The position numbers and the translations under genes were made by a program. A stretch of 64,000 nt of DNA from Rickettsiella endosymbiont of Miltochrista miniata (lineage in GTDB: Bacteria > Pseudomonadota > Gammaproteobacteria > Diplorickettsiales > Diplorickettsiaceae): positions 899,402 to 963,401 of the forward strand of contig NZ_OZ035017.1 of NCBI RefSeq assembly GCF_964031245.1, given 5' to 3'. Within the stretch, counting starts at the first letter, position 1. Every line of letters starts with the position of its first letter. The notes under the pieces are model-generated. The model was given only the letters and a program-made list of their open reading frames with translations. It was not told where the DNA came from and made no database searches. Positions 19,573 to 28,510 of this stretch are shown here, piece by piece.

Positions 19573-20933
19573 TTAACTCGATAAAAAAGGCGACCAGACC
19601 GGATCTTGTACATCACCTTCAGGTGTAGGTAAGCGCACATTAATTCTTCCATCGACAGACGCCATGCCTAACAAGCCATGTTCACCGGGTTTTGATTCAA
19701 ATAAAACCATTTGTCCATTCGGTGCAAAACTGGGTGAAGCATCAAAGCCTGAATGTGTAACGCTTAATAAAGTATCGTCGTCTAAATCTTGCACCGCTAT
19801 ATTATACATTCCTTGTTCGCGATTGAGTACCACTATCATTTTTCCATCCGGTGAAAAAGAGGCACGCGCATTATAGCTCCCATCAAACGTAATGCGTTGT
19901 AACCGTTTGCTGCGCAAATCCATTTGGTAAATTTGTGGCCCACCTCCTCTATCCGAAGTAAACAACAAAGATCGACCATCGGCTGACCAAGTCGGTTTCG
20001 GTATCAATAGAAAATCCAAAACTTAACTGACGCAAATCTTTATTGGATAAGTCCATTAAATAAATTTTCGGTGTCGCCGAATTTTTAGATAACGCTAACG
20101 CCAAGGTTTTATCATCTGGAGACCATGCTGGCGCACCATTAATACCGGGATAATCACTAATCAACTGGCGTTGCCCATTTGCAATGGTTTGAATATAGAT
20201 ACGCGGCATGATCTTTTCAAAAGAAACATACGCAATGCGTTTACCATCGTGCGACCATGCTGGAGACATAATCGGTTGTGTCGAAGTTAATAACGGTTTG
20301 GCATTATGCCCATCCATATCCGCCACTTGTAGACTATAAACGCGATGATTATTCTGGCGCGTCACCAGCACATAAGCGATGTGCGTAGAAAAAACCCCTT
20401 TGACACCGGGTTAATTTTTTCATAAATCAGATCACTTACATGATGGGCTAAAGCACGACATTGTGCATATTTCGCGGGTAAATTGCGCGTTGCGCTAAGA
20501 TTTGCTTATGGCCCTGTGCAACATGCACTAAATCAACATGGACTCGATATTGTCCCTGCCCTATCGGCGTTATTTTACCCAATACCACATCATCAATGTG
20601 GTGCGCTCGCCAATAAGCCACTGATACTTTATCGATGCCAGCAGCTTGCGGTAACGATTGCGTTTTGACCCATGTGACTTTAAATTGGCCGCTGTGGCTT
20701 AAATCCGACTGAATCACGCGACCGATATCGTTTTCGGATGCAAAGTTTTCAGTACTCTCAAAAGGCAGGATCGCAATCGGCAATTGATTAGCCACACCTT
20801 GCGTTAATTCAAGATTCAATGCTGCCGAGGCGGTAGTACTAAGAAACAAACTGCCGAGAAGCAATACATTGATCAATATAAAAATAAATTTTTTCGCCGT
20901 ATGACACGACTTTTTTAAGCACAAGCCATTCAT
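19573..20933 (-). pseudogene. tolB: tolB, disrupted by three single-base indels
   Basis: All parts of TolB are present, but in three frames: residues from a signal peptide to LAQRAIYP (20933 to about 20478), then a middle part (LVTRQNNHRVYSLQVADMDG, MSPAWSHDGKRIAYVSFE), then the last beta-propeller blades ending PVWSPFLSS. Continuity with the family requires one base missing near 20475-20478 (CCGCG context), one A missing near 20395-20402 (TCAAAGGGG context) and one extra A near 19994-19998 (GAAACC context). No deletion or insertion of whole segments is seen. Either the gene has recently died or the assembly has base errors here. If real, Pal and TolQRA lack their periplasmic partner. Confidence 0.85.
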
Positions 20934-20936
20934 TTG

Positions 20937-21484
20937 TTATTCTCCGTTTACTCTATTTTTAGATAATACCCACATTCTTTGCAAAACAGGATGGTAAAAT
21001 GCACCGATCACATGCAACGTAAATGACGCGATCAGTAAATAAGCCAATATTTCATGTGCCTTAGCAAAAAATTTGGACGCCAGCTGATTATCCGCTAACG
21101 GTGACACAGTAAAAATACCATAAAAGCTAATCGCATGATTACCCAGTGTTGACATAAAAAATCCCGTTAGCGGCATCGCCAGCATTAATAGATACAGCGC
21201 GGGGTAATATTAAATGTGGCACATTGTCGCTGCCAGTAAGGAATCGATGGCGGTAATGTCGGTGTCTTATTTATAAACCGCCAGATAAGTCTTATGCTCA
21301 CTAAACCGAATAGTAGCAAGCCGGTTGCTTTATGCAGATTAAATAAACCATCGCTAAAATGAGAGGCTGGGATATTGATCATCGTATAGGCCACGATAAA
21401 CATACCGAAAATAAGCAGTGCCATCAACCAATGAAAGAATTTAGCAATAGCGCCATAAACCGTTGCTGTATTTTTTAACATCAT
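20937..21484 (-). pseudogene. Cytochrome b561 (CybB-like), single frameshift
   Basis: The first part (from ATG 21484) carries AIAKFFHWLMALLIFGMF and LHKATGLLLFGLVSIRLIWR. The second part, in another frame, carries LAMPLTGFFMSTLG and AHEILAYLLIASFTLHVIGA. These give the four-helix di-haem pattern with histidines on three helices. One base is missing near 21205-21212, within TTTAATATTACCCC, so the natural product would end at PRCIY. The family passes electrons from ubiquinol or handles superoxide. It ends 3 bases before tolB, so a shared transcript is likely. Confidence 0.8.
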
Positions 21485-21754
21485 ATGATTTAACAAAAAT
21501 TTAAAATGCCTATCGAGTCATCAGAAAAAAAGAGCTGAACCAATAATTTAGCTGAATTCTCCACAAATACCAATCAGAAGCATTATTTTTAATACGATTT
21601 ATTATTTATTCTAAAACTTTTAATTAAAAAAAAATAAAAAAATAATTTTAAAAAATAGTTATTTTTTAAAATTTTAATGATCATTTTTAATAATTTTATG
21701 TTACAATAAAAGAACAAATAATCAATTTAATTACTTAAAAAAATAGGAGATACT

Positions 21755-22642
21755 ATGCCAAATACAAATGGAATTAGCGGAACGAATAATAATAAAGATT
21801 CTAAACCCAGAACCAAACCAGTCAGTTTAGTGGTATTAACTTATTCAGTTTCACCCGATCTAGAAAAAACTTTAGTTACACTGAACAATCGTGGTGCCAG
21901 TGTGCATTATATTATTGAAGAAAATGGTAAGCAAAATCAATTCACGAATGATGCAACGGATATAACCTTTTGCTGTGGAAAAAGTGAATTTAGAGGTCAA
22001 TCCTCTTTAAATGAAATTAGCATCAATATGATGTTGATTAATAATGCGGAAAGTGCTTTTAAACAAGAACAAATAACTAAATTAATCGATTTTTTACAAG
22101 ATCTTCAACAAAGATATCCACATCTCGATCTAAAAAAAGACATTGCAGGTCTAGGTGAAGTCGCGCTAGAAAAAGACCGACCTTTTCTTCCGCGCCATAT
22201 TGCACCCGGTAAATTCTTCCCCTGGGAACAATTAGCCCAACAGGGTTTTGGTTTGTTTTTAGCAACCACTCCCGAGCAAAAAGCCGAAGTATGTGTCTCA
22301 CCGACAAGCTCCGAAGCAAAAATTATAGATTTACAAACGAAGTTAAGAGAATATGGTTATGCGATAGAGGCAAGCGGCATTTACGACGACGCAACCAAAG
22401 CATGGGTGACTCGATTTAATGAACGTTATGTTCCCGATGAGACGAACCAACTAGACGCTAGCCTTTGGAGCAAAGCGAGTCAATTGAGTCTCGAAGATAT
22501 ACAACAATACTTAAATACAAAAACCAATATCGCCATTCAGTTACCCAGCTCACCAAATATCTTTTTTAATCCTAGCGCGCCGGCGGCGGCTAACACGACA
22601 GATGAAGTTCGCGTGCAAACACCCACATTAAACCTAAAATAA
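21755..22642 (+). CDS. Degenerate AmiD-like amidase homologue, zinc ligands lost
   Basis: 295 residues after a good AGGAGA site, preceded by about 250 bases of very AT-rich DNA. The fold markers of Amidase_2/AmiD are visible: GASVHYIIEENGK, NEISINMMLIN, a 'QITKLIDFLQDL' helix, then APGKFFPWEQLAQQGFG, which matches the DPGPLFPWxxLAxxGIG block of AmiD. A C-terminal peptidoglycan-binding-like region reads DLQTKLREYGYAIEASGIYD. The HSDIAP block that supplies a zinc histidine is replaced (DIAGLGEVAL), and the DPG aspartate is alanine. There is no signal peptide or lipobox. It is therefore probably non-catalytic, and binding or effector roles are speculative. Confidence 0.65.
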   Translation: MPNTNGISGTNNNKDSKPRTKPVSLVVLTYSVSPDLEKTLVTLNNRGASVHYIIEENGKQNQFTNDATDITFCCGKSEFRGQSSLNEISINMMLINNAESAFKQEQITKLIDFLQDLQQRYPHLDLKKDIAGLGEVALEKDRPFLPRHIAPGKFFPWEQLAQQGFGLFLATTPEQKAEVCVSPTSSEAKIIDLQTKLREYGYAIEASGIYDDATKAWVTRFNERYVPDETNQLDASLWSKASQLSLEDIQQYLNTKTNIAIQLPSSPNIFFNPSAPAAANTTDEVRVQTPTLNLK

Positions 22643-22656
22643 ACGGGTCTTTCTTA

Positions 22657-22689
22657 TTGCCATCAGTTGTTAACAGCAATTGATGGCAA
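22657..22689 (+). terminator. Probable Rho-independent terminator of the amidase-like gene
   Basis: Stem TTGCCATCAGTTG / CAATTGATGGCAA (13 pairs, one G-T) with a 7-base loop, followed by ACTTTTG. The U-tract is weak. It lies 15 bases past the stop codon. Confidence 0.55.
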
Positions 22690-22709
22690 ACTTTTGCGAG
22701 TATATTTTC

Positions 22710-22771
22710 TAGATTGCCGCGCGCTCCGCGCTCGCAATGACGATTAATATTCTCGGTGCTCGCAATGACGA
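22710..22771. repeat. Dispersed palindromic repeat, copy 6
   Basis: AGATTGCCGCGCGCTCCGCG then CTCGCAATGACG, followed by a degraded GGTGCTCGCAATGACG. The first part is the family's compact hairpin form. Confidence 0.85.
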
Positions 22772-22786
22772 GATAGCTTTATTAAT

Positions 22787-24070
22787 TTAATTGATGCGTC
22801 GACAATAGGTTTCTTTGATACCGCAAGCGACGAATATGGCCAACAATAAACAGCCGAGCAAGATAAATAAAGCCGAACGAAAATCACTATTAGAATAATA
22901 CGGTAAACCTTGTACCATCACACCATCCCAGTTTTTTTGTAACAACCAGCCTATCAATGGTTGAAATCCTGCACCAATAATCACCGATGCCATATTCGCG
23001 AATGCCACCGACGTGCCGGCAACCGATTGCGGGTTAATTTCTGAGGCCACGGCATAAGCCGTCGCGACGCCGGTATTAGCAAATCCATATAAAAATAACA
23101 AACTAAATAAAACACCCAGCGGTAAACCTGGGACTAAAATAACCAGACTAGCAAATAACAAACTAAAACTTGCCGATAAAATGATGATAATCTTGCGTCG
23201 TTGAATTTTATCTGAAATCCAACCAATTAAAGGCCCGCCGATGGTCCAACCGATAAAGATTAAACTGATACCCATCGCAGCGACTTCGTTAGTTAAATCG
23301 TAGGTTTGACGAAAAAATTTAACGCCCCATAATTCTGCCAATGCCGCTGTAGGCGCATAAAGTAAACCCGCCAATAAAGCATTCCACCAGCTTTGTGGAT
23401 TTCGCAGTACGCGCATTAAACCTGAGCTAGGCGACTGCGTTAAAGTTTTTTTAGCTTTCGCTTGTGTAGCGGGTAAGATCGGATCGCGTACCAGGAGAGC
23501 CACCAATATCGATAGTAAAATCATCAACCCGGCAATAAAAATTAAAGCGTTGCGCCAACCGAAATTGTCTACTAAATAAGCCATCGGCATCTGACCAACT
23601 GCAGCACCCAACATGCCTAAGGCTTGCGTTAAGCCGGCTAATAATCCAAATTTTTGCGCCGGAAACCACACTGCCGCTACTTTCAATGCACTGACAAAAG
23701 CGAATGCTGCGCCAAAACCCATCATTAAGCGCGCAAACGCAGCAATTTCTAGATGCGTGGTACTTGCAAAAATAAGGCAAGATACACCACAAAGAAAGAT
23801 CATACTGGTCAATAACCAGCGCAAACTAAACCGATCGACGAGGATGCCGACCGGAATTTGCATGCCCACGTAGGTATAGTAGAAAAAAGCCGATAAACTT
23901 CCCAATGCTAAGGCTTGGACTTTAAAATCGTGCATCAAGGAATCTACCATTACACCTGGCGCTACTCTGGCAAAGTACTCGATAAAAAAGGCGCTCGCTG
24001 CCAAACCCCAGACTAACCAAGGATAATACGGGTGTTGCAACCATCTATTGATAAAACGATTATTCGACAT
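22787..24070 (-). CDS. Major facilitator superfamily transporter
   Basis: 427 residues with twelve predicted membrane helices. The MFS loop 2-3 signature appears as GILVDRFSLRWLL and again in the second half as GWISDKIQRRKIII. A large central loop (about 200-215) is lysine-rich. The N-terminal FFIEYFARVAPGVMVDSLM resembles the anion:cation symporter branch seen often in intracellular gammaproteobacteria. The substrate is not determinable. It faces away from the AmpC-like gene across 275 bases that contain a possible operator. Confidence 0.85.
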   Translation of the reverse strand: MSNNRFINRWLQHPYYPWLVWGLAASAFFIEYFARVAPGVMVDSLMHDFKVQALALGSLSAFFYYTYVGMQIPVGILVDRFSLRWLLTSMIFLCGVSCLIFASTTHLEIAAFARLMMGFGAAFAFVSALKVAAVWFPAQKFGLLAGLTQALGMLGAAVGQMPMAYLVDNFGWRNALIFIAGLMILLSILVALLVRDPILPATQAKAKKTLTQSPSSGLMRVLRNPQSWWNALLAGLLYAPTAALAELWGVKFFRQTYDLTNEVAAMGISLIFIGWTIGGPLIGWISDKIQRRKIIIILSASFSLLFASLVILVPGLPLGVLFSLLFLYGFANTGVATAYAVASEINPQSVAGTSVAFANMASVIIGAGFQPLIGWLLQKNWDGVMVQGLPYYSNSDFRSALFILLGCLLLAIFVACGIKETYCRRIN

Positions 24071-24195
24071 TTTTGTGTAATCCCAAACTTAAGTTAACTG
24101 AAACAGGATAAGTAAGTTCCTTTCTATGCAAACACATCCCTGTAGGCTACTTATAAGCCCATTATTCCCTTACTTTAGGATTTTTAAAACCGTCC

Positions 24196-24209
24196 ATAGA
24201 ACGGTCTAT
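24196..24209. promoter_or_regulatory. Possible TetR-type operator
   Basis: Inverted repeat ATAGA-ACGG-TCTAT, overlapped by a second dyad ACCGT-N7-ACGGT just upstream. It lies in the divergent promoter region between the MFS gene and the AmpC-like gene. TetR-family sites often have this ATAGAnnnnTCTAT form. No regulator gene lies nearby. Confidence 0.35.
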
Positions 24210-24345
24210 AGTAAACAGTGAAAAAAATTTTGTCTATGTCGATGCTGACTATATATTTATTTTCAAGTACTCGATGATCCTGATAAGCTTGCTGAATCTT
24301 GCCAACTGGTGCGCCAATAATAATACGAGAGGATTATTTTGATTT

Positions 24346-25506
24346 ATGAAAAAATACTGTAAATATTGGCTGTTTTTATTCACTTTCTGTCTACAGATTC
24401 CAGCGTATGCTTATAACGACGAAAAAATAAACGCTCTAACGCATACCTTTATGGAAAAAAATCAAGTTCCAGGCTTGTCGATGGCGGTCATCGATCACAA
24501 TAACATCCATTTTTATAATCTGGGCTGGGCCGATCCAGTAAAAAAAATTCCCACCAGTAATCAGACTATTTATACCATAGGTTCTTTTAGCAAAACCTTT
24601 ACTGCAACCTTAGCCGCTCGAGCGATGGTCGAAAAAAAATTAAATTTAAATGATCCTTTTATTCACTATTTTCCCGAATTAAAAAACAACTCGAATTTAA
24701 ATAAAATTACTTTTAATGAATTACTAGCACACGCTTCTGGCCTTCCTTTTGACTTTAAGCCGCGACCGAAAAACTATCCGGAACTTATCTACGACTTGCA
24801 ACAGTTTAAATTAACTAGAGCGCCCGGTAGTGAATACAGTTATTCGAATGCCGGTATCGGTATCGTCGGTTATGTCTTGCAAGGGGTTTATGTTATGCCT
24901 TATCAAGATCTTTTAACCATTAAGATCGTAAAGCCATTAGGCATGGATTCAACTTATTTAAATGTGCCATTAGAAAAACAGCAACACATTGCAGTCGGCC
25001 ATACTAAAGATAACCAAATAGTAGCTTATAATAAAAATTTAGATATTTGGTTTGCAGCGGGATCGTTAAAATCCAGCGTTCCCGATCTAGCCAAGTATGT
25101 GTATGCACAAATCCATATCGATAAGCTGAAGGATAAAACCTTAGCTCAAACGTTTATAGAGGTGCATAAAAATAAATATTGTTTTGCCAACCCTCTTTCT
25201 TGTGAACAACTGGCATGGCAAGAACATGCTATTTCAGATTTAAAAAATTCCACGGGTGATACTTACTTTATTAATTTCGATAAAGAAGGTTCTCCACTCT
25301 TCCATAACAAAAAAATAATTAACGCCAATCCTTTAACCGACAGTAAAATTTTTATTGATAAAACCGGATCGGGTTATGGAATGTCCAGTTATATGGCCTA
25401 TATTCCCGAGCAAAAAACGGGCGTTGTCATTCTGACTAATAAATTCTTAGGTGACGAAAGAATCAAACTGGGACGCGATATTTTACTCAGCCTATCAACT
25501 AGCTAG
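24346..25506 (+). CDS. Class C beta-lactamase-like serine hydrolase
   Basis: 386 residues. A cleavable signal peptide (about 1-22, cut after AYA) is followed by all three motifs of the AmpC/penicillin-binding family: S-x-x-K in GSFSKTFTA, Y-x-N in YSYSNAGIG and K-T-G in DKTGSGYGMSS. Overall length and spacing suit a class C enzyme or a related periplasmic carboxypeptidase/esterase. Beta-lactam hydrolysis cannot be claimed from motifs alone. No ampR neighbour is seen. The stop codon abuts the next palindromic repeat. Confidence 0.85.
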   Translation: MKKYCKYWLFLFTFCLQIPAYAYNDEKINALTHTFMEKNQVPGLSMAVIDHNNIHFYNLGWADPVKKIPTSNQTIYTIGSFSKTFTATLAARAMVEKKLNLNDPFIHYFPELKNNSNLNKITFNELLAHASGLPFDFKPRPKNYPELIYDLQQFKLTRAPGSEYSYSNAGIGIVGYVLQGVYVMPYQDLLTIKIVKPLGMDSTYLNVPLEKQQHIAVGHTKDNQIVAYNKNLDIWFAAGSLKSSVPDLAKYVYAQIHIDKLKDKTLAQTFIEVHKNKYCFANPLSCEQLAWQEHAISDLKNSTGDTYFINFDKEGSPLFHNKKIINANPLTDSKIFIDKTGSGYGMSSYMAYIPEQKTGVVILTNKFLGDERIKLGRDILLSLSTS

Positions 25507-25589
25507 TCATGGCGAGCGCGACAGGCACGCGGCAATCCATGAATATGAAACTTGGATAGCCACACGCATTACATACGCTCGTCATGATG
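25506..25589. repeat. Dispersed palindromic repeat, copy 7 (diverged)
   Basis: GTCATGGCGAGCGCGACAGG, CACGCGGCAATCCATGAATA, GATAGCCACACGCATTACA and TACGCTCGTCATGATGG. It has more substitutions than other copies. It starts at the stop codon of the AmpC-like gene. Confidence 0.75.
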
Positions 25590-25596
25590 GTATTTT

Positions 25597-25995
25597 TTAA
25601 TGCCCCAGGATAACAAATGGTTTACCTGGCTGTAAGGCCCAAGTAGCAAGAATTTTAGCGCCTTTAGGACCTGCTTTAGTCCAGTGAACCAAGTTAGGTA
25701 AATTTTGGTAACTATCTCCCACTTTATAAGTTTTTGGTGGTTGTCCCTGCACCATAAACACCACTTCACCTTCTAATACATAACACAATTCAGGCCCAGT
25801 TTGTTTTTGTGCCGCTTTGGTCGCATTCGGGGCAAACTCAGTGATACCCATACCCATTTGATAAGGCGATTGCGGAATACTAATTCTTTGTAAGACATGG
25901 GTTTGTGGTATCGATTCCGCAAAAGCCACACTCGCTGTCATACAACCGAGACTTACCAGCGTGCTTAATAGTAAAAGAGAACGAATTTTATACAT
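25597..25995 (-). CDS. Secreted cupin-domain protein
   Basis: 132 residues. The signal peptide (about 1-26, cut near AFAES) is followed by a single small cupin barrel: QTGPELCYVLEGEVVFMVQG and a C-terminal YQNLPNLVHWTKAGPKGAKI. The metal-binding histidine usual in the first cupin motif is not obvious. One histidine remains in the second. Function is unknown. It lies convergent to the AmpC-like gene. Confidence 0.75.
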   Translation of the reverse strand: MYKIRSLLLLSTLVSLGCMTASVAFAESIPQTHVLQRISIPQSPYQMGMGITEFAPNATKAAQKQTGPELCYVLEGEVVFMVQGQPPKTYKVGDSYQNLPNLVHWTKAGPKGAKILATWALQPGKPFVILGH

Positions 25996-26061
25996 AAAAA
26001 CCTCAATAGAATTTTAAAAAAATATTAGTAACTAAAAACCATTCCCTTGTCTAAAAAGGAC

Positions 26062-26091
26062 ATGACTATTTAAATGTAGATACACTATAAT
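26062..26091 (+). promoter_or_regulatory. Possible sigma-70 promoter of the 26.1 kb gene
   Basis: -35 ATGACT (26062-26067), an 18-base spacer and a perfect -10 TATAAT (26086-26091). It lies about 60 bases ahead of the start codon, which itself follows AAGGAG. Confidence 0.45.
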
Positions 26092-26150
26092 GGCAGCCAA
26101 TTTCAGTTTGCAACTATTGCAAATCTAATAAGCAATAACAAGGAGTTATT

Positions 26151-27326
26151 ATGCCCTTCCCTATAGAAATACAAAATGCCTTACGCGTCTATGATAATAA
26201 CAAAGGTTTCTGGCGACGCTTACGCTTCTTCGGTCGTGATCAAGCCGCGATACGCGCTTTACGCAGACTAGGCGACGCTGAGCAATTGAATTTTTTAAAA
26301 ATTAATCAATGCTTTATTGAAAACTTACCTAAAGTTACACAAGAATCTTATAAAGTGTATCAAGCTGTCACTTATTTAAACCCTGCGATTGCCGAGGTGA
26401 CGAATGAACTGTATAGCGTTAAACTCTTAAAACATATCAACGTTGATAGTTTAAACCATTTGGATACCCATCAATTCGAAAATCTCGCTTCAATAGTTAA
26501 AAGACTCAGCAATGCTCAACTGCTCACACAACAGAATTTAGCGAGCATCGCCCTCTATTATGAAGCGCCAGAAAAACTAAGCATTATTGCCAGTGCAGTC
26601 GATAAGCTCACCGCGGCCGACCGATTAAAGCAAGAGGATTTTAGTGAGCTTTCTAAATTACTGAAGGAGCTTTATCATAATCAACTATTTACACAAGAAA
26701 ATATCGACCACCTAGTCGATCTATACCCCAATAACATCCGCATATTGACCCATTTAGTAGAAAAACTCCATTCCAGTGGACTTTTAACACCGAATAATTT
26801 TGACAACACGCTAAAACATCCTAATCGCGTAGAAACGATAGGTATCATTGCCAACGCGGTAAATATGCTTGAAGATAAGTATTGCTTAAATCAAATAAAT
26901 TTAGATAGTATTTTCGAAAAGCCTGGTGCTGCAGTAAATATTGCCTCTATTTTAATCCTTTTAGACCAATCAGAATTATTGACAGACGATAATCGTAGCA
27001 AACTCTTGGACTCAGCAAATCAATTTCTACTTGAAAGCGAAGCATATGTTTTAGTTTGGCGTCCATTGGAAACTTACTTGCCCCAACTTGCTGACGTTAA
27101 TGAACGACAATCGGTATTTGATCATATCATTGATCTCGCTCAGCAAGAAAATCCTGCCGAAAAAATTGAAACTTATTTGCTGGAATTAAACCCTGAGTCG
27201 AATAGACCTAGAAAGCATCGCGATCTTAAATTTAATACAGCCCCACCGGCTAATACACGCAATAATCTGAATAGCCTTGTGTCGGAAGATTCGCACAATC
27301 AATTCGTTAGACAGCCAACCATATGA
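26151..27326 (+). CDS. Helical-repeat protein of unknown function
   Basis: 391 residues, no signal peptide and no membrane helix. The N-terminal aromatic-basic segment is KGFWRRLRFFGRDQAAIRAL. From about 80 to 320 it is made of degenerate repeats of roughly 30-40 residues with the pattern L(L/F)TxxNhxxL followed by an amphipathic helix. Examples are QLLTQQNLASIALYY, QLFTQENIDHLVDLY and GLLTPNNFDNTLKH. The tail is polar. The strong site AAGGAG precedes the ATG. Repeat solenoids of this kind are common among secreted effectors of intracellular bacteria, but that role is only inferred. Confidence 0.6.
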   Translation: MPFPIEIQNALRVYDNNKGFWRRLRFFGRDQAAIRALRRLGDAEQLNFLKINQCFIENLPKVTQESYKVYQAVTYLNPAIAEVTNELYSVKLLKHINVDSLNHLDTHQFENLASIVKRLSNAQLLTQQNLASIALYYEAPEKLSIIASAVDKLTAADRLKQEDFSELSKLLKELYHNQLFTQENIDHLVDLYPNNIRILTHLVEKLHSSGLLTPNNFDNTLKHPNRVETIGIIANAVNMLEDKYCLNQINLDSIFEKPGAAVNIASILILLDQSELLTDDNRSKLLDSANQFLLESEAYVLVWRPLETYLPQLADVNERQSVFDHIIDLAQQENPAEKIETYLLELNPESNRPRKHRDLKFNTAPPANTRNNLNSLVSEDSHNQFVRQPTI

Positions 27327-27376
27327 ATCCTATTAAGTCCTATTATTAACGCAAAAAATGGTTAATTAAGCCGTAA

Positions 27377-27408
27377 AAAAGCATACTGTTTAACTACAGT
27401 ATGCTTTT
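27377..27408. terminator. Bidirectional Rho-independent terminator
   Basis: A perfect 13-base stem AAAAGCATACTGT / ACAGTATGCTTTT with a 6-base loop. The A-run on one side and T-run on the other let it serve both convergent genes, ending at 27326 and 27433. Confidence 0.85.
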
Positions 27409-27432
27409 CTCTCCTGTTCAGTTTGTAGTGCT

Positions 27433-28437
27433 TTATATTTTTGGTTTTACAATAGCTTCTACAATGACGGGTTCATCATCTGGTTCATTTATAAACGCTT
27501 GAAGAGTTTTTAATAACTCATCTAATTCATCCATAGTTGTTTGATCTTCATAAATTTTTGATAGCCTATTTATAAACTGTGGGATATCTCGTGAACCACC
27601 AAAAAATCCCGGTGCATTACAAATATTCTCCATAAAATTAAATTCATCTACATCTTCTTCGGAATCTGAACCTGATCCTTCATCAGAGATTCCAGAAGAA
27701 AAGTTAGGATAGGTAGCTTGCTCTAACACAGGAATTATTAGTTTTGAATCTCCATCTGATCCTGATGAACTTTCTTCGCTAATTGCACTACTTGTGTTTA
27801 CAGTTTTCCTTTCTATCAATGCTCTTCGTTCAGCAAATTTTATCTCTAATTCTGTGAGCTGGACTTCATCATGACTTGAAGTTACCGAATTTACGCGCTT
27901 TACAGATTTAAGATTAATGCTAGCAAGATCAGTTTTATTAATAACAAAAACGGGTGGGTCATTTTCTTCTTTAGCGGGTTTAGCATGCTCTTTCTGAACT
28001 TCATTTTTTTTTACTGGCTTTAATTTAACCGATCGTAGTTGTTGCTCTAGAATTGAAGCTATTTCTTGACTCACTGCTTCTACAACAACCCTCTTTTCAA
28101 CAACAACTTCATCTGTTTTACTTGGGGTTTTATTGGCAAGCTCTTTGAGTAGCGCAAGCATTTCTCCTAGTGTGATTCCATCTTCTGGATTTTTTTCTGC
28201 TTTAGCATTAAGACGATCGATAAGTAGAACTATCGCCGAAATAAGTATTATCTTTTCTTCCGGACTTTTTTCTTTTTTAGCATTAAGAAGCTCTATTTTT
28301 TTCTTAAGTGGAGCAATTCGATCTATATCCTTAAACTGATCATTCTCAGTGGAGTTCATTCCATTTCCATTTTTTAAGCGGCTAAATAAACGAGTTAAAG
28401 TATTAGATTGCGTGAAATTTTTATTTTTTTTGGGCAT
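27433..28437 (-). CDS. Acidic, low-complexity hypothetical protein
   Basis: 334 residues from ATG 28437 behind AAGG. The basic N-terminus is followed by a two-fold helical repeat (about residues 47-105: IELLNAKKEKSPEEKI and IDRLNAKAEKNPEDGI). A Lys/Glu-rich middle follows, then two Ser/Asp/Glu blocks (SAISEESSSGSDGDS and GISDEGSGSDSEEDVDE). A short folded-looking C-terminus has FINRLSKIYEDQTTMDEL. There is no signal peptide or membrane segment. Acidic serine blocks look like casein-kinase-type sites, suggesting a protein meant for eukaryotic cytoplasm, but this is conjecture. Confidence 0.6.
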   Translation of the reverse strand: MPKKNKNFTQSNTLTRLFSRLKNGNGMNSTENDQFKDIDRIAPLKKKIELLNAKKEKSPEEKIILISAIVLLIDRLNAKAEKNPEDGITLGEMLALLKELANKTPSKTDEVVVEKRVVVEAVSQEIASILEQQLRSVKLKPVKKNEVQKEHAKPAKEENDPPVFVINKTDLASINLKSVKRVNSVTSSHDEVQLTELEIKFAERRALIERKTVNTSSAISEESSSGSDGDSKLIIPVLEQATYPNFSSGISDEGSGSDSEEDVDEFNFMENICNAPGFFGGSRDIPQFINRLSKIYEDQTTMDELDELLKTLQAFINEPDDEPVIVEAIVKPKI

Positions 28438-28510
28438 GATCAAACCTTAAGCTAAGTTTAAGAATGATCGAGTATAGTTATTAATTATTAAGAGAAAATT
28501 AAAAGTAGCC

